Assembly: GCA_046715035.1 (NCBI GenBank)
Contig: JBKJZR010000188.1
Location: 1 to 5,142, forward strand
Length of the DNA: 5,142 bases
Direction: 5' to 3'
Source of the DNA: PALSA-1004 sp046715035
GTDB taxonomy: Bacteria; Pseudomonadota; Gammaproteobacteria; Burkholderiales; SG8-41
How positions within the stretch are numbered: position 1 is the first letter of the stretch; every line of letters starts with the position of its first letter. The notes beneath the pieces are model-generated. The model had not been told where the DNA came from. It searched no databases and saw only the letters and a program-made list of their open reading frames with translations. Below, in pieces: positions 1 through 5,142 of the stretch. The position numbers and the translations under genes are program-made.

Positions 1-72
1 TGCCTCCCGATTTTTCACCACCAGGCAAAAATCATCTCCGATAATTTTGACTGTAGGCAAAACCTCGGGTAA
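1..72. other. AT-richer stretch of unknown origin abutting the DUF4143 remnant
   Basis: About 43% of bases 1-60 are G or C by my count, against clearly GC-rich sequence to the right. An 8-bp direct repeat AGGCAAAA occurs at 23-30 and 55-62, and the first five bases TGCCT are the inverse of AGGCA. In the codon phase of the DUF4143 remnant the stretch is open up to the TAA at 70-72, so it could be the end of an upstream gene. The reverse strand in the same phase is also open to the left edge and reads KIIGDDFCLVVKNRE. I recognise neither product. It may be the edge of a transposed or recombined segment, but no element end can be proven from this window. Confidence 0.35.
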
Positions 73-306
73 CGCGACATCGAAGGCAGGGAGGTGGATT
101 TCGTCGTCACCGAGTCGCGCCGGCCGCGGCTGATCGTCGAATGTAAGTGGGCAGACGCCGAGCCCGACCGCAGTCTGCGCTATTTGAAAGCACGCTTTCC
201 GCAGGCGGATGCCTGGCAAATCGCAGCGACCGGCAGCAAGGACTACCGCAGTCCCGACGGCATACGCGTCGCTCCCGCGGTGCAACTGCTGCAGACCCTC
301 GTCTGA
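73..306 (+). pseudogene. 5'-truncated remnant of a DUF4143-type ATP-binding protein (C-terminal domain only)
   Basis: The 77 codons before the TGA stop read like the end of the bacterial AAA ATPase family that carries a C-terminal DUF4143 domain. The fragment opens RDIEGREVDFVVT, then has LIVECKW near residues 20-26, and finishes with a GIRVAPAVQLL-like tail. The D of EVD (residue 9) and the E and K of VECK (residues 23 and 25) match the D...ExK pattern of the PD-(D/E)XK nuclease-like fold to which, from family knowledge, this domain is related. Complete members are roughly 350-450 residues with an N-terminal Walker ATPase; none of that is present. An in-frame TAA lies at 70-72, exactly where homologues usually continue upstream (commonly a YWRD-like run). 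A GTG at 94 could formally start a 70-residue ORF but has no properly spaced ribosome binding site. I infer a decayed fragment, not a working gene. Family assignment is fairly secure, pseudogene status likely. Confidence 0.62.
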
Positions 307-385
307 GCCTTGGACCCTAGAACTGCGAGGCGCGCAAGGGCAGGAAAAAAGAAGGAGAAGTCGATGGTGTTTTCGCCGGGCCGAG

Positions 386-1528
386 TTAGCGTTTTTCGAC
401 CGGCAGATAGGCGCGCGGCTCGGGGCCGTTGTAGAGCGTCAGCGGCCGGATGAGGATGTTGTTCTCCATCTGCTCGAGGACCTGCACGGTCCAGCCGGGC
501 ACGCGCCCAATGGCGAAGATCGGCACGAACAGGTCCTCAGCGATGCCGTTGAGGAAATAGACGACGCCCGCGTAAAAATCCACGTTCACGTTGACCCCGT
601 GGCGCGCGTAAGGCTGCATTGCCGCCACCACCGCTTCGAGGATCTGATACCACTGCGGCTGGCCCATCTCGCGGGAGAGCCGCTCGACCCCGGCTCGCAT
701 GTGGCGCGCGCGCGGATCCTCGGCGCGATAGACGCGATGCCCGAAACCCATGACGGGCTCCTTGTTCGCACGCTTTTGCTTCACGTAGTCGCCCGCCCGC
801 GAAGCATCGCCGATTTCCTGCGCCATGCGCATGACGTTTTCCGCGGCTCCGCCATGCGCTGGACCGGACAGCGCGGCGATCGCCGCGGTCACAGCGCCAT
901 GCAGGTCGGCCTCGGTGCCGGCGACCACGCGCGCGGTGAACGCCGAGGCGTTCGAGCCGTGCTCCGCGTGCAATATCATGTCGGTATCCATGAGCCGCGC
1001 TGCGTCAGTGCTCGGTGGCTTGCCTTTCAGCATGTAAAGGAAATTGGCGGCGTGGCCCAGACGCGGTTCGGGCGCGACCCGTTCGCGGCCGTTGCGGATG
1101 TGCTCGTGCGCCGCGACGATCAGCGGCGCCTGCGCGGTGAGCCGCACGCCCTTGCGCAGCGTGGCGGCGGGCGATTTGTCCGCAGTCTCAGGGTCGAATG
1201 CGGCGAGCGCCGACACGACAGTGCGCAGGACATCCATCGGGTGCGCATGCTTTACCGCGCGAATGATGTCGTATGCCGCCGCGGGCAGCGTGCGCGCCGC
1301 CTTCAATTCGGCGTCGAATACTTCGAGCTCGGCGAGGGTGGGCAGCTCGCCATGGAGGAGCAGGTAGCACGTCTCCTCGAAAGTCGAGCGTTGGGCAAGG
1401 TCGTGGATCGAATAGCCGCGATAGCGCAGCTCTCCCGCCCGGCCGTCGATGAAGCACACGCGCGAGCGGTCGAAGTACACGCCTTTCAGACCGCGGTGGA
1501 TTTCGACCTTTTCGGCGCCTTCACTCAT
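386..1528 (-). CDS. Citrate synthase / 2-methylcitrate synthase, short form
   Basis: This 380-residue enzyme condenses acetyl-CoA with oxaloacetate to citrate in the cytoplasm (first step of the TCA cycle), or propionyl-CoA to 2-methylcitrate if it is the PrpC-like type. The family signature is clear: GFGHRVYRAEDPR at 261-273. The catalytic triad is visible as H225 (GPAHGGA), H264 and D317 (NVDFYAG). Oxaloacetate-binding positions correspond to H190 (HAEHG), R273, R342 (GRVPGW) and R361. The protein starts almost directly with the GLKGVYFDRSR...IDGRAGELRYRGY region. It therefore lacks the longer N-terminal part of E. coli-type GltA (about 427 residues) and resembles the shorter CitZ/PrpC-sized enzymes. 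The ATG at 1528 is supported by AAGGA at 1543-1539, 10 nt upstream. It lies 109 bp downstream of ssb on the same strand. No prp genes are visible, so citrate versus methylcitrate specificity cannot be decided here. Confidence 0.95.
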   Translation of the reverse strand: MSEGAEKVEIHRGLKGVYFDRSRVCFIDGRAGELRYRGYSIHDLAQRSTFEETCYLLLHGELPTLAELEVFDAELKAARTLPAAAYDIIRAVKHAHPMDVLRTVVSALAAFDPETADKSPAATLRKGVRLTAQAPLIVAAHEHIRNGRERVAPEPRLGHAANFLYMLKGKPPSTDAARLMDTDMILHAEHGSNASAFTARVVAGTEADLHGAVTAAIAALSGPAHGGAAENVMRMAQEIGDASRAGDYVKQKRANKEPVMGFGHRVYRAEDPRARHMRAGVERLSREMGQPQWYQILEAVVAAMQPYARHGVNVNVDFYAGVVYFLNGIAEDLFVPIFAIGRVPGWTVQVLEQMENNILIRPLTLYNGPEPRAYLPVEKR

Positions 1529-1538
1529 GGGCGTAGTG

Positions 1539-1543
1539 TCCTT
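1539..1543 (-). promoter_or_regulatory. Ribosome binding site of the citrate synthase gene
   Basis: The minus strand reads AAAAGGAC, with core AAGGA ending 10 nt before the ATG at 1528. It supports that start over internal ones. The 3' foot of an imperfect hairpin ends at 1547, only a few bases upstream. Confidence 0.6.
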
Positions 1544-1546
1544 TTC

Positions 1547-1571
1547 CGGATCGATGCGTTGCGCAGATCCG
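1547..1571 (-). repeat. Imperfect inverted repeat (hairpin) in the ssb-citrate synthase gap
   Basis: The outer arms CGGATC (1547-1552) and GATCCG (1566-1571) enclose inner arms TGCG (1555-1558) and CGCA (1562-1565) around a 3-base loop. A 2-base bulge lies on one side, giving 10 possible base pairs. On the transcribed minus strand it is not followed by a run of U, so it is not a standard intrinsic terminator. It lies after ssb and immediately before the citrate synthase ribosome binding site. It could be an RNA-processing or translation-modulating structure, or chance in GC-rich DNA. Confidence 0.4.
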
Positions 1572-1637
1572 ATCTGGTTCGATCAATGCGACTGTCCACT
1601 GATGCCTTTACGTGCACGATCACCTGCGGTTGGAACT

Positions 1638-2102
1638 CTAGAACGGGATGTCGTCGTCCATATCGTCGAACGAGGCGCCGCCGCCCTTCTTCGCGGCGGG
1701 CTTCGCTGCGCCGGACTCGGCGGCCTGCGCGCGGGGTTCCCGATCCATCGCTTCCGTGCCGCCGCTGGGGCGTCCGCCGAGCATCTGCATTTCGTTGGCG
1801 ATGATCTCGGTCGTATAACGATCCTTGCCCTCCTTGTCGGTCCACTTGCGCGTTTCAAGCCGCCCCTCGACGTAGACCTCGCGGCCCTTTTTCAGGTACT
1901 CGCCGGCGATCTCCGCGAGCTTGCGATAGAACGTGACGCGGTGCCACTCGGTTTTCTCCTGCTTGTCACCGGTATTCTTGTCCTTCCAGGTCTCGGAAGT
2001 GGCGAGCGTGATGTTGCAGACGGCGCCGCCGTCCGGCAGGTAGCGCACTTCCGGGTCCTTGCCCAACCGCCCCACGAGTATCACTTTGTTGACTGATGCC
2101 AT
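1638..2102 (-). CDS. ssb: Single-stranded DNA-binding protein SSB
   Basis: SSB coats single-stranded DNA during replication, recombination and repair and recruits partner proteins through its acidic C-terminal tip. The 154-residue product begins MASVNKVILVGRLGKDPEVR and carries the OB-fold through about residue 110. W39, W53 and W87 correspond to the DNA-stacking tryptophans 40, 54 and 88 of E. coli SSB; the E. coli F60 position is a tyrosine (Y59). TEWHRV, YLKKGREVYVEG, RKWTD and DRYTTEI are classic SSB wording. A linker of about 35 residues rich in G, A, K and E follows, shorter than in E. coli SSB (178 residues). It ends in the intact tip MDDDIPF. The ATG overlaps the upstream transporter stop (TGATG), and AAGGAG lies 7 nt before it, inside the transporter gene. 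Translation is probably coupled. No U-rich terminator follows, so readthrough into the citrate synthase gene is possible. Confidence 0.97.
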   Translation of the reverse strand: MASVNKVILVGRLGKDPEVRYLPDGGAVCNITLATSETWKDKNTGDKQEKTEWHRVTFYRKLAEIAGEYLKKGREVYVEGRLETRKWTDKEGKDRYTTEIIANEMQMLGGRPSGGTEAMDREPRAQAAESGAAKPAAKKGGGASFDDMDDDIPF

Positions 2103-3475
2103 CAGATCTCTCCTTCAATAAGTCGCAACACGTACTGTTCGTCGAAGCCCGCCGCATCGATCTTCAGATAGGCGGTGCGCCCGCCCGCTGCGATCTGCAC
2201 CTCGCGCACGCCAGGCTGCGCCGCGAGGCGCTCGACGAGGGAACTCGCCTGCTCGCGGTCCAGAACCGGGATCGTATAGGTGCGCGTCACCACCGCGCGT
2301 GGCGGCGCCTTCATGCCGGCCGCGCACACGAGCCATGCCACGAGCAGCAGCGCGTCGAACGCAAAGACGCCGCGCGCGCCGAACTGCTGATAGAGAAACC
2401 CGCCGCACACCGCACCCAGAAACGTGCCGAGAAACTGAATGCTGCTGTAGATACCGATGGCCGCACCCTTGGCCCCGGGCGGCGCAAATTTCGAAACGAG
2501 CGAAGGCAGACTCGCTTCCAGAACGTTGAACGCGGTAAAGAAGATCAGCAAAAACAGCGCGAGATGCCCGATGCCGCTCAACAACCACGGCATCGACAAC
2601 TGTCCCGCGAGCAGCACTGCGACCGCGCCGACGAATACCGTCTTGCCATGACCGCGGCGTTCGGCCGCGAGGATCGGCGGCAGCATCAGGACGAAAGAGC
2701 CCAGCATCACCGGCAGGTAGACCTGCCAGTGATCGTCGACGCCCAGTCCCGCATCGCGCAACGCGAGCGGCACGACGATGAAGATCGTCATCAGCACCGC
2801 ATGCAGCGCGAAGATGCCGAAATTGAGACGGGCAAGCTGCGGGTCACGGAGCACTTCTGCCAGCCGCGGACTGTCGCGGGTGGGCGCCGTGCCGCGCTCG
2901 GGGACGTCGGGAACGAGCACAAACACCACCACCATGGCGGCGAGCGCGAGTAGGCCGGTCAGCGCAAAGATGCCGGGCACGCCGATCACTCGGTTCAGCC
3001 ACGGACTCGCCACGAGCGAGAGCGCGAAGGTGAAACCGATCATCGATCCCACCAAAGCCATCGCCTTCGTGCGCTGCTCTTCGCGCGTCAAGTCGGCGAT
3101 CATCGCGATCACCGCCGCGGATATCGCACCTGCACCCTGCACGATGCGCCCGGCGATCACGAGATAGATGTTGTCGGCGAGCGCCGCGACGAAGCTGCCC
3201 AGCGCGAACAGCGCGAGGCCGGCATAGATTACCGGCTTGCGCCCATAGCGGTCGGAGAGCCGGCCGAACGGAATCTGCAGTATCGCTTGCGTCAGACCGT
3301 ACCCGCCGAGCGCCATGCCGACGAGCGTCAGGTTGTCGCCGCCGCGCAGTTGCTCGGCATATATGGCAAACACCGGCAGAATGACGAACATGCCGAGCAT
3401 GCGCAAACCGAAGATGCTGGCCAGGCTCGCGCTCGCGCGCCATTCGGTCGCGTTCATGCGGCTGCCGGAAGACAT
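2102..3475 (-). CDS. yajR: YajR-like major facilitator superfamily (MFS) transporter
   Basis: This is a 457-residue inner-membrane transporter with about 12 hydrophobic segments, the first near residues 18-40 (FGLRMLGMFVILPVFAIYA). The MFS motif A is intact in the loop after the second helix: GRLSDRYGRKPVI at 71-83. RIVQGAGAISAAVIAMIADLT at about 110-130 closely matches E. coli YajR as I remember it. So does the N-terminal RMLGMF segment and the LNFGIFALHAVLMT region. A soluble tail from about residue 398 (RTYTIPVL...GVREVQIA...AYLKID) matches the small ferredoxin-like YAM domain of YajR; total length equals that family (about 454). The substrate is not known from sequence; proton-driven drug efflux is only a family-level guess. 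ATG 3475 has no clear ribosome binding site, and the second ATG (residue 7, 3457-3455) is an equally plausible start. Its stop overlaps the ssb start. Confidence 0.88.
   Translation of the reverse strand: MSSGSRMNATEWRASASLASIFGLRMLGMFVILPVFAIYAEQLRGGDNLTLVGMALGGYGLTQAILQIPFGRLSDRYGRKPVIYAGLALFALGSFVAALADNIYLVIAGRIVQGAGAISAAVIAMIADLTREEQRTKAMALVGSMIGFTFALSLVASPWLNRVIGVPGIFALTGLLALAAMVVVFVLVPDVPERGTAPTRDSPRLAEVLRDPQLARLNFGIFALHAVLMTIFIVVPLALRDAGLGVDDHWQVYLPVMLGSFVLMLPPILAAERRGHGKTVFVGAVAVLLAGQLSMPWLLSGIGHLALFLLIFFTAFNVLEASLPSLVSKFAPPGAKGAAIGIYSSIQFLGTFLGAVCGGFLYQQFGARGVFAFDALLLVAWLVCAAGMKAPPRAVVTRTYTIPVLDREQASSLVERLAAQPGVREVQIAAGGRTAYLKIDAAGFDEQYVLRLIEGEI
2110..2115 (-). promoter_or_regulatory. 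Strong Shine-Dalgarno for ssb embedded in the transporter's last codons
   Basis: The minus strand reads AAGGAG 7 nt before the ssb ATG. The bases lie within the codons for the final IEGEI of the MFS transporter. With the one-base stop/start overlap this allows both independent initiation and terminating-ribosome reinitiation at ssb. Confidence 0.75.
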
Positions 3476-3489
3476 GGTGGAAATGCGAC

Positions 3490-3519
3490 TTGGGAAGAGG
3501 CGCTAAAGTCCGGTATATT
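3490..3519 (+). promoter_or_regulatory. Putative sigma70-type promoter for uvrA
   Basis: TTGGGA at 3490-3495 (4 of 6 to TTGACA) is separated by 18 bp from TATATT at 3514-3519 (5 of 6 to TATAAT). It lies in the 73-bp gap between the divergent yajR-like gene and uvrA, and predicts a leader of roughly 20-25 nt before the TTG at 3549. The near-palindromic TATATTA core might also serve the opposite strand, but I see no good minus-strand -35 box. This is a motif match only. Confidence 0.42.
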
Positions 3520-3548
3520 AGCAGGTTTAGCTACGGGACTTGCGCTTC

Positions 3549-5142
3549 TTGACCGCCCCTCATCCCGCTCTCGTCAGACTGCAAAATCCGCTTACCGAAC
3601 CGCGCCCCAAAGGCGCCGAGTCGATTCGCATCCGCGGCGCGCGCACGCACAATCTCAAGAATATCAGCCTCGATCTGCCCCGCAATCGGCTGATCGTGAT
3701 CACCGGGCTGTCGGGATCGGGCAAGTCCTCGCTCGCCTTCGATACGCTCTACGCGGAGGGACAGCGCCGCTATGTCGAATCGCTGTCGGCGTACGCGCGC
3801 CAGTTCCTGCAGCTCATGGAGAAGCCGGACGTAGACCTGATCGAAGGACTGTCGCCGGCGATCTCGATCGAGCAGAAGGCGACCAGCCACAACCCGCGGT
3901 CCACCGTCGGCACCGTCACCGAGATCCACGATTATCTGCGCCTGCTCTTCGCGCGCGTCGGCGATCCGCACTGCCCGGATCACCACACCCTGCTGCAGGC
4001 GCAGAGCGTGTCACAGATGGTCGATCATGCGCTCGAGCTGCCGGCGGAAACACGGCTGATGATACTGGCGCCGCTGATCGTCGGCCGCAAGGGTGAGCAG
4101 GCCGACCTGCTCGACGAGCTGCGCGCGCAGGGTTTCGTGCGCGTGCGCATTGACGGCAAAGTGCACGAAATCGACGATCTTCCCAAGCTCAAGAAAAACA
4201 TCAAGCACACGGTCGAGGTCGTGGTCGACCGGCTCAAGGTGCGGCCCGAGATCAAACAGCGCCTCGCGGAATCGTTCGAGACCGCGCTGCGCCACTCCGA
4301 CGGGCGCGCGCTGGCGGTCGAAATGGACGGCGGTGCTGAGCACCTGTTCTCGGCGCGGTTTGCGTGCCCGGTGTGCAGCTATTCGCTGCCGGAACTCGAG
4401 CCGCGGCTGTTCTCTTTCAACAACCCCATGGGCGCGTGCCCGCGCTGCGACGGTCTTGGCGCAATTAGTTTCTTCGACCCGAAGCGCGTCGTTGCATATG
4501 CGCACCTATCGCTTGCTTCAGGAGCGATCAGAGGCTGGGACCGGCGCAACCAGTTCTATTTTCAGATGCTGCAGTGCCTCGCCGGCCACTATGAATTCGA
4601 GCTTGAAGCGCCATTCGAGAGCCTGCCGGAAGCAGCGCAGCAGGCGGTGCTTTACGGCTCGGGACGCGACAAGATCAAATTTACCTACGTCGGCGAGCGC
4701 GGCAACAAGTACCAGCGCGAACACGCATTCGAGGGCATCATTCCAAACCTCGAACGGCGCTACCGCGAAACGGATTCGAGCGTCGTGCGCGAGGAACTGG
4801 CCAAACATCTGAACAGCCAGTCGTGTCCCGAGTGCGGCGGCACGCGCCTGCGGCGCGAGGCGCGCAACGTGCTCGTCGCCGGCAGGACCATTTACGATAT
4901 CAGTGCGCTTCCGCTGAAGCAGGCGTCGCAGTTTTTTGCAGCCATGGCGCTGACCGGCACCAAGCTTGCGATCGCCGAGAAAATCGTTGCTGAGATCATC
5001 AACCGGATCACGTTTCTCAATGACGTCGGCCTCGAATACCTGTCGCTCGACCGCGCCGCCGATACGCTCTCGGGTGGTGAAGCGCAACGCATCCGGCTCG
5101 CAAGCCAGATCGGCTCCGGGTTGACCGGGGTCATGTACGTAC
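3549..5142 (+). CDS. uvrA: Excinuclease ABC subunit UvrA (N-terminal part, cut by window edge)
   Basis: UvrA is the damage-recognition ATPase of nucleotide excision repair and loads UvrB at lesions. The frame is open from the TAG at 3528-3530 to the window end, giving 531 codons from TTG 3549; the usual length is about 940. Visible parts, numbered from that TTG, are IRIRGARTHNLKN at 26-38 and Walker A GLSGSGKSS at 53-61 with K59. Next comes the conserved run from the DTLYAEGQRRYVE region to AISIEQKATSHNPRSTVGT. The first zinc finger has C273/C276 and C297/C300. A further CPEC pair sits at C426/C429 before GGTRLRREARNV, and the first ABC signature LSGGE is at 507-511. The edge cuts just before the expected Walker B of the first ATPase domain; the second half lies outside. 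No in-frame ATG or GTG precedes the conserved region. TTG 3549 (weak GGGA 10 nt upstream) or TTG 3540 are the candidate starts. No frameshift is seen. Confidence 0.96.
   Translation, partial: MTAPHPALVRLQNPLTEPRPKGAESIRIRGARTHNLKNISLDLPRNRLIVITGLSGSGKSSLAFDTLYAEGQRRYVESLSAYARQFLQLMEKPDVDLIEGLSPAISIEQKATSHNPRSTVGTVTEIHDYLRLLFARVGDPHCPDHHTLLQAQSVSQMVDHALELPAETRLMILAPLIVGRKGEQADLLDELRAQGFVRVRIDGKVHEIDDLPKLKKNIKHTVEVVVDRLKVRPEIKQRLAESFETALRHSDGRALAVEMDGGAEHLFSARFACPVCSYSLPELEPRLFSFNNPMGACPRCDGLGAISFFDPKRVVAYAHLSLASGAIRGWDRRNQFYFQMLQCLAGHYEFELEAPFESLPEAAQQAVLYGSGRDKIKFTYVGERGNKYQREHAFEGIIPNLERRYRETDSSVVREELAKHLNSQSCPECGGTRLRREARNVLVAGRTIYDISALPLKQASQFFAAMALTGTKLAIAEKIVAEIINRITFLNDVGLEYLSLDRAADTLSGGEAQRIRLASQIGSGLTGVMYV

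Noticed and set aside
307..385. Possible intrinsic terminator between the convergent DUF4143 remnant and the citrate synthase gene
   Set aside because: A run of six T on the minus strand (345-350) exists, but no GC-rich stem lies directly before it. A weak CTGC/GCAG pairing at 323-342 has no proper U run.
364..453. Short plus-strand ORF starting at ATG 364 behind a good-looking GAAGGAG
   Set aside because: It is only about 29 codons, overlaps the 3' end of the citrate synthase gene in antisense, and has no recognisable product. The purine-rich run is probably chance.
209..1804. A 531-codon plus-strand open frame antisense to the citrate synthase and ssb genes
   Set aside because: The product is arginine-rich and low-complexity with no recognisable motif. 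It lies opposite two clearly real genes, as expected for shadow frames in GC-rich DNA.
2096..2953. A 285-codon plus-strand open frame opposite the transporter gene
   Set aside because: It is rich in R, H, Q and E with no domain, and is fully antisense to an intact YajR-like MFS gene with motif A and YAM domain.
3483..3506. Seven-codon mini-ORF (MRLGKRR) in the divergent gap, a possible leader peptide for uvrA
   Set aside because: It overlaps the putative -35 box and lies mostly upstream of the predicted transcription start, so it would probably not be on the uvrA mRNA.
3505..3527. Candidate LexA (SOS) operator around GTATATTAGCAG
   Set aside because: The left half CTG is missing at the required 10-base spacing from CAG at 3522-3524. 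The TATA-like core is better explained as a -10 box.
4518..5087. A 189-codon minus-strand open frame inside uvrA, with similar frames at 4011-4505 and 3531-3986
   Set aside because: uvrA coding is continuous and conserved through these regions; the reverse frames show no family features.

Overview
The window looks like an ordinary, GC-rich chromosomal segment of a proteobacterium, most likely a betaproteobacterium. The basis is the housekeeping content, the wording of the UvrA, SSB and YajR-like proteins, and the arrangement uvrA <-> (yajR-like MFS transporter - ssb). This is inference from remembered family sequences; no database search was run.

Layout. Bases 1-72 are a short AT-richer stretch (bases 1-60 are about 43% GC by my count, clearly below the rest) with no recognisable gene. 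From 73 to 306 (+) lies the 3' end of a DUF4143-type ATP-binding protein gene, cut off on its 5' side and preceded by an in-frame stop; I read it as a gene remnant. A 79-bp convergent gap follows. Then three genes run on the minus strand. In transcription order they are a YajR-like major facilitator transporter (3475-2102), ssb (2102-1638), whose start overlaps the transporter stop as TGATG, and a short-form citrate or 2-methylcitrate synthase (1528-386), separated from ssb by 109 bp. The last gap holds an imperfect hairpin right beside the synthase ribosome binding site. Divergent from the transporter, uvrA starts near 3549 on the plus strand and runs off the right edge; about 531 codons, a little over half the usual length, are present.

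How the genes relate. UvrA (nucleotide excision repair damage sensor) and SSB (single-strand DNA binding) form a DNA-maintenance neighbourhood. In E. coli uvrA and ssb are directly divergent and share an SOS operator. Here a YajR-like transporter sits between the shared intergenic region and ssb, and I see no good LexA box. The citrate synthase is a central-carbon gene with no visible functional link beyond possible cotranscription.

I found no convincing undescribed system, CRISPR array, complete mobile element or RNA gene. The points most worth checking are the truncated DUF4143 gene at a composition break, the translational coupling of ssb to a transporter, and the apparent absence of an ATG start for uvrA.
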